64,000 nucleotides of DNA from Lindgomyces ingoldianus. Its lineage: Eukaryota > Ascomycota > Dothideomycetes > Pleosporales > Lindgomycetaceae. Below are positions 10,963 to 21,065 of the stretch, one piece after another; positions within the stretch are counted from its first letter, which is position 1, and each line of letters starts with the position of its first letter. The position numbers and the translations under genes were made by a program. The notes under the pieces were generated by a model. The model was not told the DNA's origin and searched no databases. It saw nothing but the letters and a program-made list of their open reading frames with translations. The DNA is taken from the NCBI RefSeq assembly GCF_010093535.1, contig NW_022985222.1, forward strand, positions 4,686 to 68,685, read 5' to 3'.

Positions 10963-11024
10963 GGGAGGGGGATAGAGGGGTTTACAGATAGGTACTAGTA
11001 CTTATGCTAAAAACCCCCCTCCCT
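10963..11024. repeat. GTAC-centred hairpin H2 with G-rich/C-rich arms
   Basis: The left arm GGGAGGGGG and GAGGGGTTTA and the right arm CTAAAAACCCCCCTCCC flank the core AGGTACTAGTACTT. It is the only full hairpin of this family outside the duplicated units. It is followed by 'TTAGCTCC', similar to the TAGCTATCTCC that follows other members. Confidence 0.8.
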
Positions 11025-11628
11025 TAGCTCCTTAGGATAGTTCCACAGTCTACACTGTACGCCCACCTTACTAGAAATTACATAGAACTAGGTTAAGGTT
11101 AGACATAATTAGGCAATATTAGCATACATAACCTGTATCTTCCCTGCAACTTAACATCTTCTGCTATTACATTACTTATTAGAACGTTTGTTGCAAGCTA
11201 TTTTGTAAATTCCTATAGCATAATGCATCTAAGAAGGAAGTATTTAATATAGAAATCTATCTTAGTATGCATACAAGTTAATGTAATAACTATGCTAGAC
11301 TATTATGTTTGCGTATCTTACTGTAACTAACACTAGATAAAAAAACTTATACTAAACTAAAGGTAGACTTAACCTAAATCTGTCCCTACGCACTGCTACA
11401 TAACTAATTTATTATTTAGGACTAGCTCTTGCCTGTGCTGCCTCTAATGCCTTTATTGCATCTACTGCCTCTACCCCGCCCCCCTCAACCTGCACTACTA
11501 CTAGACTTCTTGACCTTTCTACTAGCTATATTGTTAGAGTTAGCTAGGTTATTATTACTAGGCTTAACTAGTTCTGTGTTCTTAGTAGGTGGCATATTAT
11601 TAGCTGCTTAACAAGACTAGGGCTAAGG

Positions 11629-14215
11629 CTAGGGCTTAAAGGTATTAGAGCTTAACTTATTATTAGCTGTCTGTTTATGCTTATTACTGCTTATCTTCTT
11701 CTTGCTAGGCTTCTTTTTACTACTTTTCTTTACATTAGCCCTCTTCTTACTAGCTTTAGTAGTATAACTAATTTTGCTAGGTGTAGCAGAAGGCTACTTG
11801 TTATTATCTAGCATTTTAACATTAACATTAATTAGTGCTTCTTTAAGGCGCGCTAGCTGCCTAGACAAACCTAATTGCTCTAAAAAAGACTGTGTGTCCT
11901 TTAGCGTAACAGGTTGCATCCTTCCTGCTATAGTCCTAGCAGGAGTGAGTGTCTCTAGGTTGTTAAGAAGCGCAGCTGTAGTAGCTATTAAAGTAAAGCT
12001 GCCTTTATTAGTGCTAACCCTAATATTCTCTCTGTGTTATGTGTTAAAGAGTTTTAGTAGGACCTTATTACAATTAAGCTTTTTACTGTACTTATAAGCG
12101 CCTTTAGGAGTTTCTTTATTACTTAAGTTGTACAGCTTGTTGTTCTACATAATAAAATTATTAAGAATATCCTGCCTAACACTAATCTAATTACTAACAA
12201 CTTTAACACCCTTAATGTTAACAAAAACTTTGCTCTCCTGCTTGTTGTACCTATTAATTAAAGCAGAAATGCTAGTAAAAGTATTTAAAGTTACATTTGC
12301 TATCTAGCAGTAGTTACTTGTATTTTTAACATAGTACTTAATAATAAGACAGTCTTTTGTCTGTCTAAAGCGCATAATTCACCCACACGCTTAAATCTAT
12401 ATAGGAGAAGACAGAGTAGGCAAGAAAGCGTGCATATTGCAGCAGTTATAATGCAGGTTAAGTCTAGAATTTATATAGTAGGACATAACTAGAACCTTAA
12501 GGTCCTTGTCTAGCACACTAGCACTGTAGGAATTGTTAGTAAGGTTCTAACTTAATAGCTGCTAGAATTTCTGTACAAGCTTGTCTTTATGCCGCACATT
12601 ACTACTAAAAATATGCGCGTTAGCCTTAATATTAAGGAGCAATAGGATAACAACAAGCAGCTGCTGCTCCTAGGGATTCTGTGCAAATATAAGGGCTTTT
12701 TTGTTACTCTTAATAATTTAGTTAGCAATAGCTGTAAAAAGCGCGCGTAATTGCACTAATTAGCTTAAGAAGGGTTAGACAAAGAGCAGGCTAGCTCTAG
12801 GCTTGCAGAGTTTATTAGGGCTAGAAAGCAGCAACATAATAAGCTTCTTAACACTAGCAGCAATTACATTATCCTTAATCTTACGCATAAGTTTATACAT
12901 CTAGCTAACATAATCTTAGAACGCAAAGAGTGTATTATATTCCCTAAAAACTAGATTATAGACCTTTCTTATTAAAGCTTCTGCTGTCTTTTAAGATAAT
13001 TTATTATTAACTTTAACAGAATAAATAGATTTAGCAAAATAGAGCATAAAGTTAATAGATATTAAGTTTAGTATACACACATTTTAGAAGTTTAGAAACA
13101 GGCAATTACTGTCTTTATCCTTAATTATCTTACTAACAAACTATAGTGCATACCTAGCGTAGATAGCCTTACTTCTGCAGTTGTTTTCTAGGTAAACCTA
13201 GACGCAGTAACTATAAGGCATTAAGTTTCTAATTATATACTTAGTGCCTTTAGAGTTAATAACACACTTAGATATATAATTACATTAGATTAGCACCTTA
13301 GACTAGATCTAGGCAATTTGTTTGCCTTATTTAGTAGGGCCTAGCTTGTTAGTAATAAATTTATTAAAGCAGCAGTATGTAAAGCAGAGATAGCTAATGT
13401 TAGGATTAACTAGTGTCTTATTAGTGTACTTTTTATAGAGATTGTGTAGCTTGTTTGCTTTAAAAAGTTTATTAGCTTACTTATTAACCTTAGTTTGCTA
13501 GATTAGACTAAGTAGGCCTCTAAAATCTAAGTATTTCTAGAGAATTAGCGTAGCAGTTATAATTATAGTCTAAGGGAGCTTAAGCTAGTAAACAGCATAG
13601 CTAGCTATACTGTTAAAAGTTTTATAATACCTAGAAATATAAGCATAGCTTTAGCAACCTAGAGTACATCTGCAAGCACTTACTGCCCTTTATCTAATGC
13701 GCTAGCTTAGAACATGCCTGCTAGATAACCTTTCTATTCTTTAGATAAATAAAAGTAATTAATGTTTAGGTTAATATCTATCTTCTTTAACTATAAAGGC
13801 GTGTATTGCTTAAAAAGCTAATCCTTATACACAGTAGAACTATTTTAAGTGTACAAGATGCTATAAGAGGTAATAAGAATAACCTAAGAGTTTGTCTTAT
13901 TCTTAGGGTTAAAAATTAGATAGTTTTGCTTAAGAGTGCTAGTAATATATTTAACTCTCTTAATCTGCTTAAGTAAGTAAGACTTGTTACTAGCATAAAT
14001 AATAACATAATATCTATTAAAAAAATTCTAAGCATTAATAGCAGCCTATTTAAATAGATAAGGTTAAGTAGCGTAGATAAACAGCTTAAGTGTAGAATAA
14101 TTTTTAAAAGCCTTTTAATTTTTATTATTATATAGCTGCTAAAGCTTAATCTTTCTCCTGTTAAGATACTAAAAAGCATTAGTGTCTAAATTAGATAGAA
14201 AAGCAACACATAAAA
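11629..14215 (-). pseudogene. SNF2-type helicase/ATPase pseudogene, copy 1
   Basis: The minus strand carries a RIP-broken frame of about 860 codons with SNF2-family signatures. A motif Ib-like VILITSYSILY lies near 13840. Motif III is WTIIITATLIL (13555-13590; TATP expected, Pro to Leu by C-to-T). The C-lobe start is ALIFAQNP near 12690, motif V is VLVMSYY..S..NLH near 12490, and motif VI is QACGRIMRF.QTKDC at 12353-12400 with two stops inside (family Q..GR..R.GQ). The C-terminal ~95 residues are Lys-rich (KKASKKRANVKK type) and stay open in copy 2. Motif I is not clearly readable. SNF2 ATPases remodel DNA-protein complexes in the nucleus. Which subfamily this was, and whether it belonged to a mobile element, cannot be told. 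The N-terminus is uncertain; hairpin H3 lies just upstream. Confidence 0.72.
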
Positions 14216-14229
14216 AATAGAAATAAGTA

Positions 14230-14347
14230 CAGAGAGAAGAAGGAGAGAGAGAGAAAGAGAGGAAAAAGGGGGGTGTTTTAGGTTAAGTACACTAGTACCT
14301 AATCTAAAATCCCCCCCCTCTTTTTCCTTTTTTTCTCTTCTCTCTGT
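14230..14347. repeat. Long GTAC-centred hairpin H3 with purine/pyrimidine arms
   Basis: An inverted repeat of about 118 bp. The left arm is purine-rich (CAGAGAGAAGAAGGAGAGAG, then GGAAAAAGGGGGG), the centre is TTAAGTACACTAGTACCTAA, and the right arm is its pyrimidine mirror ending CTCTTCTCTCTGTCCC. The duplicate at 24057-24178 keeps the arms. It lies between the SNF2 pseudogene and the next coding remnant. The 61-codon minus frame here is simply the purine tract. Confidence 0.85.
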
Positions 14348-15167
14348 CCCTTTTTTTAGGGTCTTTAGCACCCTATAGTAATCTTTTAAATAAATAAGGT
14401 TAGTAGAACTTATAATATTTTAAAAAAGAAGGATAGTGTTAGTTTTACTAATGCTAACTTAGTTAACTAAGCACACACTATGTAGTGCAGTGTTGTTCTT
14501 TATAAATGTGTTATATTTATTTGCAATTACAGCAGCCCCTGTAATCTGCTACCACGCAGGCGTCTATGCAGATGTTATTCCTAGCAGTTAAGGATAGCTT
14601 CTATAGTAGACAAAATTAGTAGTTAGAGCTGCTTAATAGTCCTAAGGCTAGTAGACTAGATTTAACATAAGCTTTAATGCTTTATGCTTACATTTGCAAA
14701 ACACTGCATTAGTCTTTAGTAAGCTTATAACACTTTTATTTAGTAGATTCTTTTTATCCTTACTATGCATCTATGTCTAGAGTGCGTTTACTAGTTTAGC
14801 ACTATCTTAGGCTATAGTGTAAGCAGCCTTATATTTTTAATCTGCTAGCAGCTAAGCAGTAAATGCTAACGCGCCCTTAAGATATTTATTTTTAAAATGT
14901 TAGCTAATCTTCTTATTGCTAAATTAGGCTAAAAAGTATAAAGTCTGCATATATAAAATGTAAATAAGTTAATTCTAATGTGCAATGTTAAGCATAGCCT
15001 TTTTATTCTTGTTATAAGCATTAAGTCTTAATAAGGCTTCTAGTGCAGAGGCAATAGAGCCTTGCGTAGGAGTAGACGCCTAAACCTTGTTATGCCCTAA
15101 AGAAGGAACAGGAACCTAGGTCTAGGTCTAGGTCTGAGTCTAGGTCTGCGGCAGATTAATAAGTGTT

Positions 15168-15215
15168 AGGGGGGTTTTTAGGTTAGGTACTAGTATGTAT
15201 AGCAAAACCCTCTCT
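15168..15215. repeat. GTAC-centred hairpin H4
   Basis: TTAGGGGGGTTTTTAGG on the left and GCAAAACCCTCTCTTAA on the right surround TTAGGTACTAGTATGTA. The duplicate is at about 24983-25035. It interrupts the coding remnant between the region of the DL repeat and a CTAGGTCTAGGTCT hexamer run just to its left (15116-15155). Confidence 0.8.
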
Positions 15216-15684
15216 TAAGCATAATCTAACTTAAGCAGCTTATCTATTAATTAGCTAGGCTTCTTTGTCTCTCCTTTAACATTACTGCTAGTGTGCAGGG
15301 TAAGCTTGTGTTCTAGGGTCTTATTTTTTATTATGTTGCTAGGATTAAACTTTAGGTTAGAGCAGTAGTTATCTATCTAGTCTACTTCTTTATAGTTAAG
15401 TAGGTTCTAAATGTAAACCCCTTTATACACCTTATTATTTTTAAACTATATCTGCCTTAGGTTTTTCTTGTCTCTATTTGCATCTAGGCAGCAGAAGGAC
15501 AATAGCATTACTAAAGCAGCTTTTCTCTTCTTCCTTGTGTAGTCTCTACTCTAACTATAGTTATGTCCTTTCTAGAAAGTCAGACGCGCCACCCTGCTAC
15601 TGCTGTCTCTGGCGCCTGGGATATCGCGCGCAGGTGCCTCCTCTTTGTCCTCCCTTAATCTATCTAATGTGGTGCTAGAATTAG

Positions 15685-15760
15685 AATTTAAATTTAAATT
15701 TAAATCTAAATCTAAATCTAAATCTAAATCTAAATCTAAATTTAAATCTAAATTTAAATG
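15685..15760. repeat. Hexamer array (AAATCT)n, coding Asp-Leu on the minus strand
   Basis: AAATCT/AAATTT units in tandem. The minus strand reads DL/NL dipeptides, flanked by Ser-Asn. The longer copy at 25495-25613 has more AAATTT and AAATTA units, consistent with both RIP and slippage. Confidence 0.9.
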
Positions 15761-16932
15761 TGAATGTGAATTAGAATTAGAACCTAGACTAGGCTTAAAT
15801 ACATTAAGTGCTTCTTCTAGCTTAGTAGAGTGGACGGCGTATTCCTTAGGGACCTGTTTACTGCTAAGCGCCTTAATCTGTTTTACAGCCTTAGCGCAGC
15901 TACTCCTCCTTAACTAGGTTAGTCTAGCGTAAGCCTCTAGAGTTCCCACACGCAAGATCTTAGGATTTAAGGCATTTGCTGCAATAGTATCTGCAGTAAC
16001 GCAATTACTACTATAAGGCTTAGAGTTAGCTGCTTGTTTCTTAGCCTAGCTACTAAGCTGCTTAAAACACTTAATAAAATTCTATGCCTAGTTAGAGACA
16101 AAGGTCTTAAGAATACTGTAACTGTAAAAAAGCCTGTTAGCTTGTTTAAAAAGGTTAAACATAACTACTCTTAGTATAAAAGCATACATCTTAACTTCTA
16201 ACAGCATTTTAAAATTATAGAACCTTATTAGTGTGCCTTTAAAATAATAAGTCCTCTAGTGTTAGTTATCTGCAATAGTGTTAAGAACTGTCTGCAGGTT
16301 AGGTCCTTTAGTGTTGCTAAAGCAGGAAAAATAGGCGCGCTAGAGTTAACTAGTTGCCTTATAAAATTTATAATTACTCTTAACCACGTCTAGAAGCTCA
16401 CCCTAGGTTGCATTAAAATACAAAGCTAACTATGTAATACTTTATGTAGCTGTATATAGAATAATTTTGCTAGTCTTAGTGTTCTGCCTAACTACTTTAA
16501 TGTCTTTTAAGTTTTAGTCTAATTTAGTAAGCTTATTAGCAATAAACTTTTTAATAGCTTTAGCCTAGGCTTACTCCTCTAGCTATTTGTTCTTAAAAAA
16601 TGCGTTTATAGCAGGATCTAGTTTAACTCTATAGTAATCTTAAAACTTAGAGGAATAGTAAATTAGAGAAGCTAACTAGGATATAGAATTAGTGTCTAGA
16701 TATAGCAAAAGGCTGTAGGTTTAGAGCTAACTACACTGCTCCCTAGGCTCTGCCTAACTATAGCTAGAAGGTGCACCTTAATTTATACCCCTGTTATAAT
16801 GTTAGCTAAGCCTAAACCTAAACAGGTATAAGTTTACTAAGGAACTTAATAATGTTATAAAATATGCAGGATATGTACTAGAGTAAAGAGTTAGGCATAA
16901 GCACTAATTAGAGGGGGGATAGAGATAAGTAC

Positions 16933-16995
16933 TAAAGGGGAAGAGGGTTTAGCCTTAGGTACTAGTACATAAAGCTAAACCTCCTCTTTCCCCTC
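16933..16995. repeat. GTAC-centred hairpin H5
   Basis: The left arm AAAGGGGAAGAGGGTTTAG and right arm CTAAACCTCCTCTTTCCCC flank CTTAGGTACTAGTACATAAA. Another partial left arm (GGGGGGATAGAGATAAGTAC) lies just upstream at 16914. The duplicate is at 26774-26838. It is followed by TATTAGCTC. Confidence 0.85.
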
Positions 16996-17192
16996 TATTA
17001 GCTCTAGCCTAGGCATACTGCAATAAAAAGTCTAGTAAATATAGAAAACACTTACTAGATCTTAGGGGCCTAGCCCTAATATTAGACTTGGCTGTTTCTA
17101 GCTAGTTCCTGGGCAGGTTTGTTGGAGTGCAATAGGTTGTTTCCACCGCAGTAGGTGGCAAATAGGGGTGGAGGATATGGAGAGGAGGGGAG

Positions 17193-17221
17193 GGTGGGGG
17201 GCTTTCAGGATAGGTACCGCC
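17193..17221. repeat. Half hairpin H6 (left arm)
   Basis: GGTGGGGGGCTTTCAGGATA followed by GGTACCGCC resembles the left arm plus GTAC core of this hairpin family. The right arm is not found. The duplicate is near 27037-27062. Confidence 0.5.
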
Positions 17222-17363
17222 TTAAAGGGACTTAGGGAAAACGCCACACTGCTGGAATTAGCTAATTAGAACTTCAGTACGCCGCGCTAGTTAGCGCTGG
17301 CCTGCAAATAACTTATAATTGCTCTTTTAGTTAAAATTATTTAAATTTGCTGAAATTGCACCT

Positions 17364-17401
17364 GTCGTCGTTGTCGTCGCTGCTGCTGCTTCTGCTGCTG
17401 G
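17364..17401. repeat. CGT/CTG triplet patch
   Basis: GTCGTCGTTGTCGTCG then CTGCTGCTGCTTCTGCTG. On the minus strand it would encode Gln/Arg-rich sequence, perhaps the N-terminal end of the unit's minus-strand gene. In copy 2 (27204-27262) it is expanded and every CG has become TG or TA. Confidence 0.75.
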
Positions 17402-17511
17402 AGCGGAGAGTAGTGGATTGTAGAGGTGAAAAGAGCTTATAAGGTCGCAAATAGTTGTTTATGGCTAGCGCGCGTGCTAAGCCTATATGTGGTCAGTGCA
17501 TTAGCGGTGAC

Positions 17512-17562
17512 AAGTAGGTACCTATACCGAAACCCCCCCTCTACCCCCTAGCTATCTCCTTA
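17512..17562. repeat. Half hairpin H7 (right arm)
   Basis: AAGTAGGTACCTATACCGAA, then CCCCCCCTCTACCCCCTAG and CTATCTCC. It gives the cleanest right-arm sequence of the family. The left arm is absent. The duplicate is at about 27375-27422. Confidence 0.7.
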
Positions 17563-17779
17563 TCCTACACGTTAGCTAGACCCATGCTAAGCTGTTTAGC
17601 TACACGTTAGGACTATAAATAAAAACTCTAACTAAAAATGTAATAATTGTTTTGCGTTAATTTTAAAAGAGTATCCTGTATAGGGTTTAGCGCATTTTAC
17701 ATTATAATGTATGCTCTATTACAGTGAATTTACCTGTCACGTGTGCTACTACGTATATACATGTTAAGGAGCGGACAAA

Positions 17780-17836
17780 GAGAGGGGGTTTAGCGATACA
17801 TACTGGTACTTATACTAAAACCCCCCCTCCTCTTCC
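17780..17836. repeat. GTAC-centred hairpin H8
   Basis: The left arm GAGAGGGGGTTTAG and right arm CTAAAACCCCCCCTCCTC flank ACATACTGGTACTTAT. It is followed by a pyrimidine tract and TTAGCTATCTCCTGCC, the same tail as H7. The duplicate is at 27640-27696. The rest of 17840-18154 shows no gene. Confidence 0.82.
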
Positions 17837-18194
17837 TTCTACCCTCTTACCCTCCCCCTCCTTCTTTTCTTCTCTTTAGCTATCTCCTGCCTATAGGTTT
17901 ACACTGTGGCTACGCTAATTATTTTATAGATCTTACTATTATCTCTCCCTAATAATACCTAAGCAATGCTTAACTTATATGCTATTGTAACTGTGGAATA
18001 TTATTCTAATTAACTCTGCTAGAGTTTTCTAAAGAGACATTAACTTATTGCGCATCTGCAGTAAGTCTTCTACACTGCGGAGGGATAATTCACTATTTTG
18101 TGGACTATCTTAGTTTCCACGCACTACTACTACCCACCCTAGCTCTTGCAGCATGCGGTTGCTTACCCCTTTGTGCTCTATATCCTGTAGTTAG

Positions 18195-18400
18195 TGTCGC
18201 ACGTGTCTCACGCAATATCATACCCATGTACTGCACTATTCACTTATTAGGCATAGCTTCTATCTTGTACAGTATATAGTTAGCTTAGAGCTCTATTAAG
18301 CTTCTTAGACCTTATAATACACTTGTTTAATCTACTTTGTTTAGATCTTACTACTTTGTTGACTTGCCTCTTATATAACCCCTTCTTAGCTTATGCAAGA
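18195..18400 (+). repeat. Inverted copy of the helicase 5' flank
   Basis: Reverse complement of 7855-8053. Homology stops near 'CTTATGCAAGA', just inside the helicase N-terminus, and the 183-bp array begins right after. Copy 2 of the large unit lacks this segment. Confidence 0.85.
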
Positions 18401-19983
18401 AAAAGCCTTAATGCGGCTAGCACGCCTTACTAAGTGCGCAATGCTATTCCTGACTACCTACTATATGTATGCATACTATATTACAGAATCTAGCTTGCAG
18501 GGCCTTTGCGAAACGTTTCTGTTTATTATCTATGTACTACTGACTGCTGGAGGTGGGTGCTGTTTAATTCCACTAAAAACCTAAATGCAGCAAGCGCTTA
18601 ATGCTAGCTAAGTACCATAATGATATTCCTAACTACCCACAAACTATACGTATGCATACTATATTACAGAATCTGGCTTTTAGAGCCCTTGTAAAACGTT
18701 TCTGTTTATTATCTATGTACTACTAACAGCTAGAGGTGGATGGTGTTTAATTCCACTAAAAACCTAAATGCAGCTAGCGCCTAATGCTAGCTAAGTACCA
18801 CAATGCTATTCCTAACTACCCACAAACTATACAGATGCATATAATATTACAGAATCTAGCTTGTAGAGCCTTTGCAAAACGTTTCTGTCTATTATCTACC
18901 TACTACTAACTGCTGGAGGTGGATGGTGTTTGATTCCACCAAAAACCCGAATGCAGCTAGCGCCTAATGCTAGCCAAGTACTATAATGCTATTCCCGACT
19001 ACCCACAAACTATATGGATGCATACAATATTACAGAATCTGGCTTGCAGAGCCTTTGCGAAACGTCTCTGCCTATTTTCTACTTACCACTAACTGCTAGA
19101 GGTGGATGGTGTTTGATTCCACTAAAAACCTGAATGCAGCTAGCGCCTAATGCTAGCTAAGTACTACAATGCTATTCTTGACTACCTACAAACTATATGG
19201 ATGCATACAATATTACAGCATCTGGCTTGCAGAGCCTTTGTGAAACGTTTCTGTCTATTATCTATGTACTACTGACCGCTGGAGGTGGGTGCTGTTCGAT
19301 TCCACCAAAAACCTGAATGCGGCTAGCACCCAATGCCAGCTAAGTACCATCTATAATGCTATTCCTGACTACCAACAAACTATATAGATGCATACAATAT
19401 TACAGAATCTGGCCTGCAGAGCCTTTGTAAAACGTTTTTATCTATTATCTATGTACTACTAACAGCTGGAGGTGGATGGTGTTTGATTCCACCAAAAACC
19501 CAAATGCGGCTAGCGCTCAATGCCAGCCAAGTACCATAATGCTATTCCCGACTACCCACAAACCATATGGATGCATACAAAATTACAGAATCTAGCTTGC
19601 AGAGCCTTTGCAAAACGTTTCTGTCTATTATCTACGTACTACTGACAGCTGGAGGTGGATGGCGTTTGATTCCACTAAAAACCCAAATGCGGCTAGCGCT
19701 TAATGCCAGCCAAGTACCACAATGCTATTCCCGACTACCCACAAACTGTATGGATGCATACAAAATTACAGAATCTGGCTTGCAGAGCCTTTACAAAACG
19801 TTTCTGTCTATTATCTATGTACTACTAACAGCTGGAGGTGGATGGTGTTCGATTCCACCAAAACCCCAAATGCAGCTAGCGCCCCTTGCTGCCTCGCTAA
19901 ACAATCCTCTTACCAAAAACAGTCAAGACCTCTCCAATGCCTATCTTTCAACCACTCTCTCTTCTGCCACAACGCCTATATAG
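18393..19983 (+). pseudogene. Possible decayed gene made of 61-residue repeats
   Basis: 183 bp is 61 codons, and one plus frame can be followed through the whole array. A candidate start at 18393 (MQEKALMRLARLTK) enters the repeat frame. Monomers read ITESGLQSLC..TF, IIYVLLTAGGGW, IPPKT.MRLAPNASQVP and CYSRLPTN. After the last monomer a unique tail of about 44 residues (LNNPLTKNSQDLSNAY...) runs in frame to a stop at 19983. The last two monomers plus tail are fully open (138 codons from 19567). Stops in other monomers are TAA/TAG/TGA where sisters have CAA or CGA, the RIP direction. The 187-bp unit breaks the frame. The tail is also open in copy 2. No domain is recognised. The alternative is a non-coding satellite whose frame is accidental. 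Confidence 0.35.
18400..19890. repeat. 183-bp satellite array, about 8 monomers
   Basis: The (G/A)GAGGTGG anchor falls at 18549, 18732, 18915, 19098, 19281, 19468, 19651 and 19834. The period is exactly 183 bp, except one 187-bp unit with a 4-bp insertion. Each monomer contains three small inverted repeats: GGTGGA-N11-TCCACC, GCTAGC-N7-GCTAGC and GGCT-TGCAG-AGCC. The second array is at 28018-29560. Monomers differ mainly by C/T and G/A. Confidence 0.95.
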
Positions 19984-20086
19984 CTTAACCGCTGCCTGCC
20001 TGTAGCTTTTGAACCTGTTTTCGTCCCTTCGCGCGAAAAAAACCCTACTGTCCCAGGTCTAACCTTATGCCTGTTTCTGCGGTTCA

Positions 20087-20790
20087 TAGTGGGGAAACCT
20101 GTTGCGTTGGTGGTGGTGGTGGGGTAGTCGTAGTTACGGTGATGGTGGTAGGTAGTTGAAGTCGTGGTCGACAGTCGGGGCTGGTAGCTGCTGCGCCAAT
20201 GGCAGAGCCAATGCGCGCATCCCCGCAAAGGAAAACTTACAATCAACAGTCGCTAGGCTAAAGCGTTGATGCCCTAAGCAGAGCTAGGAAGTAGGGAAAC
20301 CTGTTGCGTTGGTGGTGGTGGTGGTGGTAGTCGTAGTTACGGTGATGGTGGTAGTTGAAGTCGTAGTAGCTGCTGTGCGAACTGCAGAGTCTGTGCGCGC
20401 GTCGCTGCAAAGGAAAATCAAAATCTACCGCGCAGTCGCTAGGTTAAGGTATTAATGTCCTAGGCACAGCTAGAAGGTGGAGAAACCTATTGTGTTAGTG
20501 ATTGTTGTGGTTGTCGTGGTTTTATTGTCGTGGTCTGCGGGCGCAGGCTTGTCGCTAGGGCGCGAACTGCAGAGCCTGTGCGTGTTTCCTAGCAAAAGGA
20601 ATAATAAAATTAACAGCGCTGTCGCTGCGCTAGAGAATTGATGCCATGAGCACAGCTAGGAAGTAGAGAGCTGTGTTGTCGGTCATGGTTGTTGTTGTGG
20701 TCGCTGGGTTAGGTGGTGGTCTGCGGGCGGGGCGCTGGTAGCTGGTGCGGCAATGCGCGCGCGATGCCTGCGTGCGCAGTATTTGAGAGG
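20087..20790. repeat. Second ~200-bp array (3-4 units)
   Basis: Same unit as 8054-9330, less mutated: GGGGAAACCTGTTGCGTTGG, a (GGT)n patch, GTCGTGGTCGACAGTCGGGG, GCAAAGGAAAACTTAC. Unit starts are near 20095, 20296, 20481 and 20670. It joins directly to the end of copy 1 at 20086/20087. The 75- and 101-codon minus frames in it are built of array sequence and have no recognisable domain. Confidence 0.88.
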
Positions 20791-21065
20791 CATTGCAGTA
20801 GATATTGTTAAGAAAGATGCGCTCTAGATAGGTTCCTCTTACTCTTTGCATTCGCACCTGCGTCTTGGCAATAGCTAGGGGAACGAGGGAGGAAGCAGCT
20901 ATCTTTCACACAAAGGAGCAATTATACGCTATACCGTAATAGGTGGCGCCATGGTCAAGTCCACCAATCTAGGCCAAAAAGAGGAGCGAAAAGGGGGTCG
21001 GATCCAGCGCGATGCCCAATCGAGACGAACAAGGCCTGACCCGCAGCAGTCGCAGGGAGATAGGG
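20789..21065. repeat. Module A-B, second occurrence
   Basis: CATTGCAGTAGATATTGTTA to GGAGCAATTATACGCTATA, then ACCGTAATAGGTGGCGCC to GTCGCAGGGAGATAG. It matches 9609-9881 and abuts the start of copy 2. It keeps more CG than the 9746-9881 block. Confidence 0.88.

Larger units (their letters stand above)
14360..16905 (-). pseudogene. Unrecognised coding remnant with an Asp-Leu repeat, copy 1
   Basis: Minus-strand reading shows protein-like frames broken by RIP stops. Examples are DPAINAFFKNK..LEE and KFIANKLTKLD near 16560, LLDVVKSNYKFYKATS near 16390, QVPKEYAVHSTKLEEAL near 15830, a DLDLDLDL repeat (15685-15760), and LREDKEEAPARDIPGARD near 15640. I recognise no domain. It could be the N-terminal exons of the SNF2 gene, with the hairpins in introns, or a separate gene of the same unit. 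The plus-strand FKFKSKSK frame at 15645-15917 is the shadow of the DL repeat. Confidence 0.5.
11239..20086. repeat. Large duplicated unit, copy 1 (~8.85 kb)
   Basis: From 'AGTATTTAATATAGAAATC' to 'CTGTTTCTGCGGTTCA' this segment matches 21066-29763 almost collinearly, with C/T and G/A differences. It contains, left to right, the SNF2-type ATPase pseudogene, an unrecognised coding remnant, hairpins H3-H8, a CTG/CGT triplet patch and the 183-bp satellite. It has about 370 bp (18155-18524, including the inverted helicase flank) that copy 2 lacks. Copy 1 keeps more C and G than copy 2 (for example CGTCGTCG at 17364 against TTGTTGTT at 27204), so copy 2 was mutated harder. The region between 11025 and 11238 shows nothing. 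Confidence 0.92.

Noticed and set aside
15645..15917. FKFKSKSKSK-repeat protein on the plus strand
   Set aside because: Complement of the DLDLDL repeat of the minus-strand remnant, whose flanking frame is better supported.
18400..19890. CRISPR-like array
   Set aside because: Long 183-bp monomers without unique spacers, in a eukaryotic genome; this is a satellite.
11239..20086. Giant Starship-type element with a DUF3435 tyrosine recombinase
   Set aside because: No R...HxxR...Y recombinase signature could be read and no terminal repeats were found at the unit borders.
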